Source: Adlercreutzia equolifaciens
GTDB lineage: Bacteria > Actinomycetota > Coriobacteriia > Coriobacteriales > Eggerthellaceae
NCBI RefSeq assembly: GCF_029076695.1
Contig: NZ_JARFIK010000002.1
Location: 682,001-746,000 of the forward strand
Direction of reading: 5' to 3'
DNA: 64,000 nt
Under the pieces are notes generated by a model. It worked only from the letters and a program-made list of their open reading frames with translations, did no database searches and was not told the DNA's origin. Below, in pieces: positions 7,927 through 16,237 of this stretch (position 1 is its first letter; every line of letters starts with the position of its first letter). A program made the position numbers and the translations under genes.

Positions 7927-9744
7927 TTAGGCCTGCGTTGCGGCACTCTTGCCGGCGATGCGTCCGAAGACGACGATGTCGGCGACAGCGGTAGTTCCCA
8001 GGCGGTTGGTTCCCATGATGTTGCCCGTGACCTCTCCGGCCGCATAGAGGCCCGGAAGAGGGGAGCCGTCGTCCTTCAGGACGCGCGCCGCGGTGTCGAT
8101 GGCGACACCGCCCATGGTGTAGTGCACCGTCGGCGTGGTGGCGAAGATGCAGTAGGGGCCTTCGCCGATGGGGAACATGTCCCCGCGGTAGTTGAAGGCG
8201 GTGTCAGTGCCCGTCTCGCAATCGGCGTTCCACTGGGCAATGGCCGCGGCCACGGCCTCGGTGTTGATGCCGAAGGCTGCACAGGCTTCCTCCAGGGTGT
8301 CTCCTTCGGCCCACAGACCAGCGGCTTTCATAGAGTCGATCTCATCCCCGGCCCAGCCGTACATGTCGTCGTCTTCGGCGGCCTGGCGTGTGAAGACGAA
8401 GTAGCCAAGGCCGTCCGTCTGGGCGAGCGTGGCCTTGCTTGCCACGTCGCGACGCTCGAGCTCTTCGACGAAGCGGTTGCCCTCTTTGTTGACCATAATG
8501 GCGCAACCATAGGCCCGGATGCCGCCGACGTCGAGCATCGATCCCGTGGAAGGATTGCCCGTGGGGTGGGTTTGGATGAATGCCATGTCCAGCAATTCGG
8601 CCCCGGCGGCTTCGGCCATGACAATGCCGTCGCCCGTTACGCCGGGGGCGTCCGTGCACAGATAGGAATCATCGAATTCGGCGTTGTACTTTACGCGCAT
8701 GTCGACGTTGCGGCCGAAGCCGCCCGTTGCGAGCACCACGGAGGAAGCGGCCATCTCAAAAGCCTTGCCGGTGAGAAGGTCGGTACCGCGAACGCCGACC
8801 ACGGCGCCGGAATCATCCTGCAGCAGTTCGTCCACTTGCGCACTGGCGAAGAGCTGGGCGCCGGCCGAGCGCGCGCCGGCCAGGAGCTTCTGCACGGTGC
8901 CAGCGCCGTAGTCCTCGGGGCAGAGGGAGCGCTTGCAGCTGTGACCGCCGTCTTGGACCACGCCCGGGTACCAGGCTACCATCATGTCGTAGGACAGCCA
9001 GTTGAACGCATCGAGCGCATGGTCGCACAAGGTGCGGACAAGTTCCGGGTCGCCTTCGTAGTCGCCGCCGGCAAGCATGTCCTCCGCCAGTTTCTCAGGG
9101 CTGTCCTCGACGCCGATTTGCTGTTGCGGCCAGCAGCCCGGAGCCGCGAAGCCGAAGCCGGACAGCGCGGTGCTTCCTCCGAAGATATCCATCTTCTCAA
9201 GAACGACGACGCTCTTCTCCTCCTGGGCCGCGGTGATGGCGGCGCAGAGGGCGGCGCCGCCCGAGCCTACGACAATCACGTCGGCAGAGGAGGGGAGGGC
9301 CTCCTCGCGCGTTCGCTCACCGTGCGGGCGGCTGCTCCATGCTGCCGCGTCTTGGCCGGCGGCTTCCAGGGCCTGTTGTACAGCGCTCAGATAGGCCATG
9401 GACGTGAGCGTGGCGCCCGAGACGGTGTCTACATCCAGGGTCTGGTGCTCGATGATGTCCTCTTTCAGAAGGTCTTGCGCCGTGTCTCCTACGCTCAGGG
9501 TCTCATGGGAGCGCACAATCTGGATATCGGCCAGCTGGTCGCCCTCGACAATGGCGCGCACGGTGAGCTCGCCGTTGCGTCCCTGGGCAGTTCCCGTGCC
9601 GGCTACGGCTTGAGCGCTGCCCGTGCTTGCAAGGCTCTTCTCGGCCTTTTCCTCGGGCGAACATCCTGAAGCAAGGAGCGCGCCGCCGGCGGTGAGCGTC
9701 GCCATGGTAAGGAAGCTGCGACGCGAGATGCGATTTTCAGACAT
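7927..9744 (-). CDS. Exported FMN/FAD-dependent reductase (fumarate-reductase/UrdA-like)
   Basis: Flavoprotein of 605 residues, probably a periplasmic-face reductase of an unsaturated organic acid. A twin-arginine signal (SRRSFLTM) with a lipobox-like LASGC predicts Tat export and lipid anchoring. An FMN-binding domain (about residues 55-130) ends in SGATLTSMA, where FMN is attached covalently to Thr in this family. The FAD domain starts with VIVVGSGGAALCAAI near residue 155. Fumarate-reductase-type catalytic landmarks remain: QTHPTG, RFVEELERRD, HYTMGG and GTNRLGTTAVAD. No haem motif is present. It is the last gene of a three-gene operon, 26 bp after the ferredoxin gene, from which it likely receives electrons. 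Substrate unknown. Confidence 0.85.
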   Translation of the reverse strand: MSENRISRRSFLTMATLTAGGALLASGCSPEEKAEKSLASTGSAQAVAGTGTAQGRNGELTVRAIVEGDQLADIQIVRSHETLSVGDTAQDLLKEDIIEHQTLDVDTVSGATLTSMAYLSAVQQALEAAGQDAAAWSSRPHGERTREEALPSSADVIVVGSGGAALCAAITAAQEEKSVVVLEKMDIFGGSTALSGFGFAAPGCWPQQQIGVEDSPEKLAEDMLAGGDYEGDPELVRTLCDHALDAFNWLSYDMMVAWYPGVVQDGGHSCKRSLCPEDYGAGTVQKLLAGARSAGAQLFASAQVDELLQDDSGAVVGVRGTDLLTGKAFEMAASSVVLATGGFGRNVDMRVKYNAEFDDSYLCTDAPGVTGDGIVMAEAAGAELLDMAFIQTHPTGNPSTGSMLDVGGIRAYGCAIMVNKEGNRFVEELERRDVASKATLAQTDGLGYFVFTRQAAEDDDMYGWAGDEIDSMKAAGLWAEGDTLEEACAAFGINTEAVAAAIAQWNADCETGTDTAFNYRGDMFPIGEGPYCIFATTPTVHYTMGGVAIDTAARVLKDDGSPLPGLYAAGEVTGNIMGTNRLGTTAVADIVVFGRIAGKSAATQA

Positions 9745-9770
9745 GGTTGATTTCCTTTCGTTGGAGCGGC

Positions 9771-10382
9771 TTAGGCAAGCTCGCAGTCGAGGTTGATGAT
9801 GACTCCCTCTTTGCCGGCGTGCGGGGAGGGGTTGATTACCAGCGAAGGGTTGGTGGCGCTGGATTCGGGCAAGGGGGCGATATCGCAGGTGTCGCCATAT
9901 TGGGCGCGCAGCTCATCGATGTCGCCGAAATCCAGGCAGCGCATGAGGCAGGCGTCGACGCAGGCCGGCCGACCGCCCTCCTCCAGGTAGTCCATGCACA
10001 AATTGCACTTGCGCGACACGCCGCGTTCGGTGTCGAGGCGCGGTGCGCCGTAGGGGCAGCTTTGGGCGCAGGTGCCGCAGCCGATGCAGACCGATTCGTC
10101 CACGTAGACGATGCCGTCCTCCTCGCGCTTGGTCATAGCGCCGGTGGGGCAGTTGGCCACGCAGGCCGGGTTTGCGCAATGGTTGCAGGAAAGGGACACG
10201 GCGTACACGAACACGCCGTCCGGTTGCATGATCCCGTCCTTCTCGGTCCAGGTGCCCCCACCGTAGTCGATGACGTTGCGCAGCTTCAGGCCAAGCAGGG
10301 TATCGTTCTTGTCGCGGCAGGCCATGACGCAGGCCTTGCAGCTGCCGCAGCGATCGGCGTCGAAATAAAAACCGTATTGCAT
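9771..10382 (-). CDS. Four-cluster ferredoxin subunit (DmsB/NrfC-like)
   Basis: Electron-transfer subunit of 203 residues. Four Cys groups predict four [4Fe-4S] clusters: C-x2-C-x2-C-x3-C at residues 12-22, then the groups in HCANPACVANCP, VCIGCGTCAQSCPYG and KCNLCMD...ACVDAC. This is the arrangement of DmsB, the partner of DMSO-reductase-family catalytic subunits. It lacks a signal peptide and would be exported with its Tat-signalled partner, as is known for DmsAB. It lies 14 bp downstream of the molybdoenzyme gene and has a strong SD (AGGAGGAAG). No DmsC/NrfD-type membrane anchor is encoded here, so the link to the quinone pool must come from elsewhere. Confidence 0.92.
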   Translation of the reverse strand: MQYGFYFDADRCGSCKACVMACRDKNDTLLGLKLRNVIDYGGGTWTEKDGIMQPDGVFVYAVSLSCNHCANPACVANCPTGAMTKREEDGIVYVDESVCIGCGTCAQSCPYGAPRLDTERGVSRKCNLCMDYLEEGGRPACVDACLMRCLDFGDIDELRAQYGDTCDIAPLPESSATNPSLVINPSPHAGKEGVIINLDCELA

Positions 10383-10396
10383 GATCTTCCTCCTGA

Positions 10397-13033
10397 TTAA
10401 GCGACGACGACAGACGGACGCAGATGGTCGAGCTCAAGTTCGCCGTCCCATTTCTTGATGCTGACGAGCACGTTGTTGAACTGGCACTGGCCCTGGCCGC
10501 CCAGATGATCGCCCGTCAAGGTGTTGACGTTGCAGCCCTCGTCGATGCCGGTTTCCTCGTTGAGGCGCGTCCAATTGCCCTGGCCGATGATCACCACGCC
10601 GGGCATGACGCGGCTCGACGCTTGCACGGTGCGCACGGTCTGGCCGTGGCTGTTGGCAATAAGCGCGATGTCTCCCGTGGCGAGTCCCAGTTGCTCGGCG
10701 TCGTAGCTGCTTATCAGCGCGGCATTGGCGAACATCTCGTTCAATGACTTCACTTCCGCCGAATGGGAATGGGCCTGACGAACATGGTGCAGCGAGATCA
10801 TCTGGAACACCGCGCCCTCAAGACCGTCGCGCTCGCGATTGGCTGCCGCTTCTTCGAAGCCCTCAACGGACGGCTTGTAGGTGGCAATGGGCTCTTTCGG
10901 GGTGGTGTGGAACACGGCGAAGTTGTCCACTAGGGCGCGCGAGAAGATCTCCAGCTTGCCCGTAGCCGTGGGCAGTGGGTTTGCCTCGGGGTCGTCGACG
11001 AAGTCCTTCATAGCAATATAGGTGTGGGCATCGCCCTTGGAGCGCTCGACCTGGTAGCCACCGTTCTTGATGACGTCGCCGAAGGAAACCATGCCCTCGT
11101 GGGGCTCGATGCCCAGCTGATAGGTGTCCACATCTTCTTGAGTGACGGTAACGAGCGGGCTGTACTCGCCCGTCTCGGGGTCGCAGTAGACGGCATCGGC
11201 CATGATGGTGTAACCGTCGGCTTCGGTGCTGCCCGTGATGAACCCCGAGGAGTCGATGCCCAAACGATCGGCCAGGTCCTTCATGATGTCGAAGTCGAAG
11301 CGACCCTCGTAGAGCGGCTCGATGAGCTGTTCGGAAAAGACGATGGTCTCGCGGTTGAGCGTGCGGGTGTAGCCGCCCTTCTGCTCCCAGGGCGAGATGG
11401 CGGGAAGGACGATGTCGCTGAACTGCGCGTCGGGCGACATGACCAGCTCGGAGCACACCATGAACTCGATAAGGCCGGGCGTGCGCAGCACTTCAATGGC
11501 CGTGGTCTGATCGTTGTTCTGGTTGAACTGCGCCCCGAGGCCGATCTTGTAGATGCACTTGATGTTCACGGGGTGCTCGCCGTTGACGAAGTCGGTGTGC
11601 TTGCCCTCTTTGATGGCTTTCCACCACTGGGCTCCGGGAATGCCGTAGTAAACGCTGGAGTCGTAACCGCCCTTCTCCAGGGTGTAATCGCCGCGCGGTC
11701 CCGTGCAGCCCACATTTTCAACGCCGAAGTAATCGCAGGTGCCCCAGCCTTCCTCGACGATACCCGGACCGCCTTGGACGCCCTGGGAGCCGTCGGCGCA
11801 GGACACCTCGGCGCCCATGCGGCCCACGTTGCCGGTCATCCAGCCCACGGTGTAGAGCATATGGGCGAATTCGTCTCCGTTGCCGTTGCGGGCCGGAGCC
11901 TGACCGGCCTTGAGGGTCATGGGCTTCACGGTGGCCATAGCCTCGGCAAGCTCGCGAATGACCGACGGTGCCGTGCCGCACAGCGCACTGGCCCATTCCG
12001 GGGTCTTCGGTGTGCCGTCGTAGGTGCCCAGGATGTAGTCTTTGAAGTTGCCCTTGGTGTCTTCCCCTTCGGGCATGTGGTCGGCGTCGAAGCCAACGCA
12101 ATAGGTGTCGAGGAAGTCCTGGTCTTGCAGGTTGTTCTCGATCATATGATAGGCAATGGCAGCCAAAAGGGCGCCGTCAGTGGTGGGACGGCAGGGTACC
12201 CATTCGGCGCCCAGGGCCTGGCAGGAGGGGCTGAACCACGAGTCGACGATAATGACGCGCGCGCCGGCTTCGCGGGCCTGCTGGATATAGTAGGTGTTCG
12301 AGCCGCCTGCGCCCCAGATGGGGTTGTAGCCCCACAGCACTACCAGCTGGGCATCCATGAGGGAGAAGCGATCATTGGCCGCAGAGAAGAAGCTGCCCTT
12401 GATGGTGTTGGCCACCAGCGGCCAGGCGCCCTTGGATTGCTGGCCCCACATGGAGACGTAGCCGCCGTAGGCCGCCAGCAGGGGAGCCGGCACCAGCTCG
12501 ACGTTGCCGAAGGCTTCGTTGCCATAGGTCTCCTTGATGCGCTTGAGCTCCGCAGCCGTCAAGTCCAGGGCCTCGTCCCAGCTGATGCGCACCCACTCGT
12601 CCCTTCCGCGCAGGGTGACGTCGCCCCCGCCCGGCTCCCAATGGGCGCGCTTCAGGGGGTACTTGATGCGATCGGCGCCATAGACGAACTGGCGCAGCGA
12701 ACGGCCCTTCACACAGCCGCGCTGCTGGGGGCATTCCAGCGTGTCGGCATGGCCGTCATCGGTCTTCTGGCGCACCACCTTTCCGTCCTGCACGTAGGCC
12801 ATGTTCTTGCAGCCGCAGTGGCAGGTAAGCCAGCAGGCCGCTGTCTTCCATTCGCCGCCTTCCAAGCTTGCGGGTTTCCAGGCACTTTCCGTCGAGCCGG
12901 TCTCGGCCAGGGTGTCCTGCGCATTTTTGGGCGCGCAGCTTGTGAGGGCGAGCGTAGCCGCGCCAGCAGCCGCTGCTGTGAAGCCGCGTCGCGTGAGACG
13001 GCTTTCCATAAGTTTGTCAACGAGTTTGGTCAT
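10397..13033 (-). CDS. Tat-exported molybdopterin oxidoreductase (DMSO reductase family)
   Basis: Catalytic subunit of 878 residues, expected to bind bis-MGD molybdenum and one Fe-S cluster outside the membrane. I chose the ATG with SD GGAGGAGAGGAC; earlier in-frame ATGs (13066, 13126) have weaker sites. The N-terminus has a twin-arginine motif (LTRRGFTA) and TSC lipobox-like end. The Fe-S Cys group is CWLTCHCGC near residue 65 plus ECPQQRGC. Cofactor-binding motifs include VVLWGYNPIWGAGGSNTYYI and a late GQGNWTRLNEETG. Substrates of this family include DMSO, TMAO, polysulfide and, in related gut bacteria, catechols; sequence alone does not decide. It heads the operon with ferredoxin and flavin reductase genes. 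Confidence 0.9.
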   Translation of the reverse strand: MTKLVDKLMESRLTRRGFTAAAAGAATLALTSCAPKNAQDTLAETGSTESAWKPASLEGGEWKTAACWLTCHCGCKNMAYVQDGKVVRQKTDDGHADTLECPQQRGCVKGRSLRQFVYGADRIKYPLKRAHWEPGGGDVTLRGRDEWVRISWDEALDLTAAELKRIKETYGNEAFGNVELVPAPLLAAYGGYVSMWGQQSKGAWPLVANTIKGSFFSAANDRFSLMDAQLVVLWGYNPIWGAGGSNTYYIQQAREAGARVIIVDSWFSPSCQALGAEWVPCRPTTDGALLAAIAYHMIENNLQDQDFLDTYCVGFDADHMPEGEDTKGNFKDYILGTYDGTPKTPEWASALCGTAPSVIRELAEAMATVKPMTLKAGQAPARNGNGDEFAHMLYTVGWMTGNVGRMGAEVSCADGSQGVQGGPGIVEEGWGTCDYFGVENVGCTGPRGDYTLEKGGYDSSVYYGIPGAQWWKAIKEGKHTDFVNGEHPVNIKCIYKIGLGAQFNQNNDQTTAIEVLRTPGLIEFMVCSELVMSPDAQFSDIVLPAISPWEQKGGYTRTLNRETIVFSEQLIEPLYEGRFDFDIMKDLADRLGIDSSGFITGSTEADGYTIMADAVYCDPETGEYSPLVTVTQEDVDTYQLGIEPHEGMVSFGDVIKNGGYQVERSKGDAHTYIAMKDFVDDPEANPLPTATGKLEIFSRALVDNFAVFHTTPKEPIATYKPSVEGFEEAAANRERDGLEGAVFQMISLHHVRQAHSHSAEVKSLNEMFANAALISSYDAEQLGLATGDIALIANSHGQTVRTVQASSRVMPGVVIIGQGNWTRLNEETGIDEGCNVNTLTGDHLGGQGQCQFNNVLVSIKKWDGELELDHLRPSVVVA

Positions 13034-13145
13034 GTCCTCTCCTCCCGTTAGGGCTTTGCTGCTCATGGGTGCCTCAAGGCCCCCATCGATGGGCCCCATT
13101 GTGCGCAGCGGCGGTGCAGGGCGCATCAGCCGTGGGAAAAAGAAG

Positions 13146-13164
13146 GGGTTATCTTTGATAACCC
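13146..13164. promoter_or_regulatory. Inverted repeat between molybdoenzyme operon and LuxR-type regulator
   Basis: GGGTTATC-TTT-GATAACCC is a perfect 8-bp inverted repeat 113 bp upstream of the molybdoenzyme start and 137 bp upstream of the divergent regulator. A related sequence lies in the equivalent place at the second reductase locus (57505-57523). It is a good candidate operator for the LuxR-type proteins. Confidence 0.55.
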
Positions 13165-13300
13165 GAAAGATAGTCCTCTGAAACTCCTGATCAAAATTAT
13201 TTTCAGTTAGATATAGATAGACCGATCCTTGCGAGCGGACCGATATTTTTCGAAAATGAAGTATGCTGATACCAGCGAAACAGCGAGGGGGAGGATGCGC

Positions 13301-14746
13301 ATGAACCGGCTGGAGAAGCTCTATCGAGGGCTGGCGGGCATACCGCTCGTGTTCCTGGGCATTGGCGTGCAGCGCGCCTGGGCCGCCCTGCTCTTCGATG
13401 GGAGCATCTTCGCTACTTCGAGCGTCGAGGCCTATGTGGCTGGCATGGCCTGCACGGTAGTGGTGAATGTTCTGCTGGCTGCTTTTGCGCCGCGCCTGTG
13501 CCCGCTCTACCGTCGTTCGTGGCTCATTGGTGCCGTGGCGGGGTTTGCCTGCTTGGGATCGGCGCTCATTGTGGTGGATACGTTGCTGATAGGTCGGGGC
13601 GTGCTGTCGTTCGCGGGCACGATGCTGGCCATGACGGCCACGGGCGCGAGCATGCTTGTGTGGTGCGAGTTCTTCGGCTCCCTCAACGTGACCCGCGTCG
13701 CGCTCTTTTACTCAGCGGCTCTGGTGCTCGGCGAGCTGCTGACGTTCTTCCTCTCGAGTATGCCGGCCGAGCGTCTTTGGCCTTTGATGATCGTCATGCC
13801 GTTGTTCAACATAGTATGGGCCTGGGACAGCTGCGTGCGCTCGGCCCGCGAGCCAGGTTCTCGTATTGATGCCCCGCTCTTCGGGGACGGCAAATCCGGG
13901 CGCGTGACCTATCCGGTCAAGCTGGTGGTGCTCATGGCCGTGGTCTCCTTTGCCGAGAGTTTCTATCTTGTCTCGGAGGACCCGTCGTCAGTGTTTGTGC
14001 TTTTGTGCAGCGTGGCGCTACCTTGCCTTATTGTCGTTGCCGTGTTGAGCGGATCGACACGCTTTCGCGTGGATCGCGTCTACCGCGTGGTGGTGCCACT
14101 CGTCATTGTGGCGATGATTACACTCATGCCGGGCTTGGGGGTGCATGGTGGCCTGTCCGCGGGTCTTTTTAGCGCGGGCGATATCGGATTTGCCATCGTC
14201 GTGATGATTGTGTTTTCCGGCATCAGCTACCGGTACGGATTGAGTGCGGTGCGTTTGAACGGCATCGAGCGCGGGGCTCGCTACGCGGCCTACATTGTCG
14301 GCTGGCTTCTGGGCGAGTTGATGCTGCCGGCTTTAACCGATGATCAGGTTTTCGGCCTGCGTGTGGCGCTCTCCGTGATATCCGTGGCTCTGTTCGTCGT
14401 GCTCTTCATGGGCAATAGCGACATGTTCGCCCGCTGGGGCGTGCAGGTGGTTCGGCCGTCGGAGGGCGCCGGCGAGCCGGAGGTGCGCATCGACTATGAT
14501 GACCAGGCCTTGCGCGCCCTGGCCTGCGAGTCCCTTGCGAAGGAATTCGGGCTCACGGCGCGCGAGCAGGAAATAGCACTGCTCTTGGCTCAGAAGAGAA
14601 CCAACCTGCAAATAGAGAAGCACCTTGTTATTGCCCAGGGCACGCTTAAGGCCCATGTCAGCCATATCTATACGAAGCTAGACGTGCATAGCCGCAACGA
14701 ATTCTACGCCGCGCTCGAAGCGGCCGAGCGTCGACTGGCCGGCTAA
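13301..14746 (+). CDS. LuxR-family regulator with multi-pass membrane domain
   Basis: Protein of 481 residues: about twelve hydrophobic segments (residues about 10-385), a linker, and a C-terminal LuxR/GerE helix-turn-helix (from LTAREQEIALLLAQ through QGTLKAHVSHIYTKLDVHSRNE). Such membrane-bound LuxR proteins are expanded in Eggerthellaceae and usually sit next to reductase genes; the membrane part presumably senses a small molecule. The start used is the ATG at 13301 after GAGGGGGAGG; ATG 13295 and TTG 13229 are alternatives. It is divergent from the molybdoenzyme operon with an inverted repeat between them, so it most likely controls that operon. Its stop is 3 bp from the tail of the next, opposing gene. 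Confidence 0.88.
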   Translation: MNRLEKLYRGLAGIPLVFLGIGVQRAWAALLFDGSIFATSSVEAYVAGMACTVVVNVLLAAFAPRLCPLYRRSWLIGAVAGFACLGSALIVVDTLLIGRGVLSFAGTMLAMTATGASMLVWCEFFGSLNVTRVALFYSAALVLGELLTFFLSSMPAERLWPLMIVMPLFNIVWAWDSCVRSAREPGSRIDAPLFGDGKSGRVTYPVKLVVLMAVVSFAESFYLVSEDPSSVFVLLCSVALPCLIVVAVLSGSTRFRVDRVYRVVVPLVIVAMITLMPGLGVHGGLSAGLFSAGDIGFAIVVMIVFSGISYRYGLSAVRLNGIERGARYAAYIVGWLLGELMLPALTDDQVFGLRVALSVISVALFVVLFMGNSDMFARWGVQVVRPSEGAGEPEVRIDYDDQALRALACESLAKEFGLTAREQEIALLLAQKRTNLQIEKHLVIAQGTLKAHVSHIYTKLDVHSRNEFYAALEAAERRLAG

Positions 14747-14749
14747 GAC

Positions 14750-16024
14750 CTACAGCGCCAGCGACTCCAGAATGAGCTGGGCGCGGGTGCCGATGGGGGT
14801 GCGGTTGCTCTCCAGGAAGGGGCGAATCTCGCTGCGCTTCAGCACGAAGGGGCGAATGAGCTCCGCATCCTCGGGCCGCGCTTCGCCGGCTGGCTCCACG
14901 AAAGCGTACACCACCTGTACGCTTTCTTCCGACATGCCCGTCGATGAGAAGCCGGTCTGCGGCAGTACGCGCACGGCCTCTTCGCCCAAATCCTCGCGCA
15001 GGCGGTAGCCCGTCTCTTCGGCCAGCTCGCGGGCCACGGCCTCCCGAAGCGACTCGTCGCCGTCGATGAGCCCAGCGGGGAAGGAGATGCACCACGAGTT
15101 CAGCGGATAGCGGAACTCGCGAATGAGCAGGATGGAGCCGTCGGGCAGAATGGGCACCATGCCCACGGCGTCCGTGCGCGGCGCCTCACCGGCGCCCAGA
15201 TGGGCAAGCTGGGCGGCAAAGGCCTCGGGTCCCTTGCGCGAGGCAGCCTCGTAGGTATAGGGCTTGCCGTCGACGGTGATGTAGTGCAGCAGGTACTTGT
15301 TGATCCAGCCCGTGGACACGGTCTCAATGGAGTCAAGGTGGGGCACTGGCTCGGGGGCGCTTGCCGCATCGGCCTCTTCGCCGGCTATTTTGCGCTCGAG
15401 GGCCACGGCGCGGGCGACCTCGTCTTCGGTGTCCCGTACGTACTCAAGGCCCCCTGAGGCCAGCTCGTCGGCGTGGATAAGCGACACTCCGATAAACTCC
15501 ATATCGGCCAGGTTGGCCTCTTGCACCTCGGGCGTGCGCGAAGAGGTGGCGTCGCGCACCACGGCCACGTTGAAGCCCAGGGACAGCCCGTCGTAAGCGG
15601 TAGAGCGCACGCAGTTGGGAGTGGTGGTGCCGGCCAGCACCACGGTGGTGATGCCCTTCTGACGCAGGAGCGCCGCCAGCTCGGTGCCGAAGAAAGCCGA
15701 GAAGCTGGGCTTGAAGATGACGGGCTCGCCGGAAAGGGGAGCCAGCTCCTTGGGGCAGCCAAGGCTCTCGGGCCACGCCGTGGACAGGGGGCGGCCGCCC
15801 TCGGCCCAGGCCTCCCAGCGCACTGCCTCCACGTTGCTGCCGTCCGCGGCGTACTGGCGGCGCACGTGTACGACGGTCATACCATGGGCTCGGGCGCCCT
15901 CCAGGGCGCGGGCGCAGGCAGGCACCGTTGCGGCGGCGCCGGCAATGCAGAGGGGAGAGGCGGTATCGATAAAGCCCTCCTGCATGTCAATGAGAATAAG
16001 GGCGGCGCGCTGGGGATCGATCAT
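14750..16024 (-). CDS. Isochorismatase-like cysteine hydrolase fused to Nudix hydrolase
   Basis: Two-domain protein of 424 residues. Domain 1 (residues 1-190) is isochorismatase-like with a complete hydrolase triad: D13 (LILIDMQ), K105 (FKPSFSAF) and C138 (TTTPNCVRSTAYD). Domain 2 (about 230-424) resembles ADP-ribose pyrophosphatases and has a full Nudix box from G318 to Y340 (E324, R332, E333, E336, E337, G339). The linker (about 190-230) is acidic and Ala-rich. The metal site of nicotinamidases (DxHx4H) is not seen in domain 1, so nicotinamidase activity is unlikely. The fusion suggests both steps act on one nucleotide- or amide-related pathway, but no substrate is evident. SD GAGGAG precedes the ATG. 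Confidence 0.88.
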   Translation of the reverse strand: MIDPQRAALILIDMQEGFIDTASPLCIAGAAATVPACARALEGARAHGMTVVHVRRQYAADGSNVEAVRWEAWAEGGRPLSTAWPESLGCPKELAPLSGEPVIFKPSFSAFFGTELAALLRQKGITTVVLAGTTTPNCVRSTAYDGLSLGFNVAVVRDATSSRTPEVQEANLADMEFIGVSLIHADELASGGLEYVRDTEDEVARAVALERKIAGEEADAASAPEPVPHLDSIETVSTGWINKYLLHYITVDGKPYTYEAASRKGPEAFAAQLAHLGAGEAPRTDAVGMVPILPDGSILLIREFRYPLNSWCISFPAGLIDGDESLREAVARELAEETGYRLREDLGEEAVRVLPQTGFSSTGMSEESVQVVYAFVEPAGEARPEDAELIRPFVLKRSEIRPFLESNRTPIGTRAQLILESLAL

Positions 16025-16102
16025 GGGGGCTCCTCGCTGTCAGGGTTGATGGTGCGGATGTTTCCGCTTCATTTTACTGCGACTTGGCTGAAGGCGCGCG
16101 AA

Positions 16103-16133
16103 TTGAGCAGGGCCGTTGCCTCAATGCTATACT
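16103..16133 (+). promoter_or_regulatory. Promoter of the SPFH protein gene
   Basis: An extended -10 (TGCTATACT, hexamer 16128-16133) has a TTGAGC at 16103 with a long 19-bp spacer. It lies about 105 bp before the start codon. Confidence 0.5.
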
Positions 16134-16237
16134 GCTGGAAAAGCCTCTGGGTATTGGCGTGCGCTCAAGTCGGAACCACGGGGATGCGATCTGCTGTTCC
16201 GCTCCTGCGGCCCGGGCGCAATCGGAAAGGAGTCCCT

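Noticed and set aside
11024-13051. Rightward reading frame of 675 codons opposite the molybdoenzyme
   Set aside because: Antisense artefact; the leftward gene has signal peptide, Fe-S and cofactor motifs.
14750-16024. Nicotinamidase function for the isochorismatase domain
   Set aside because: The DxHx4H metal motif typical of nicotinamidases is not visible.
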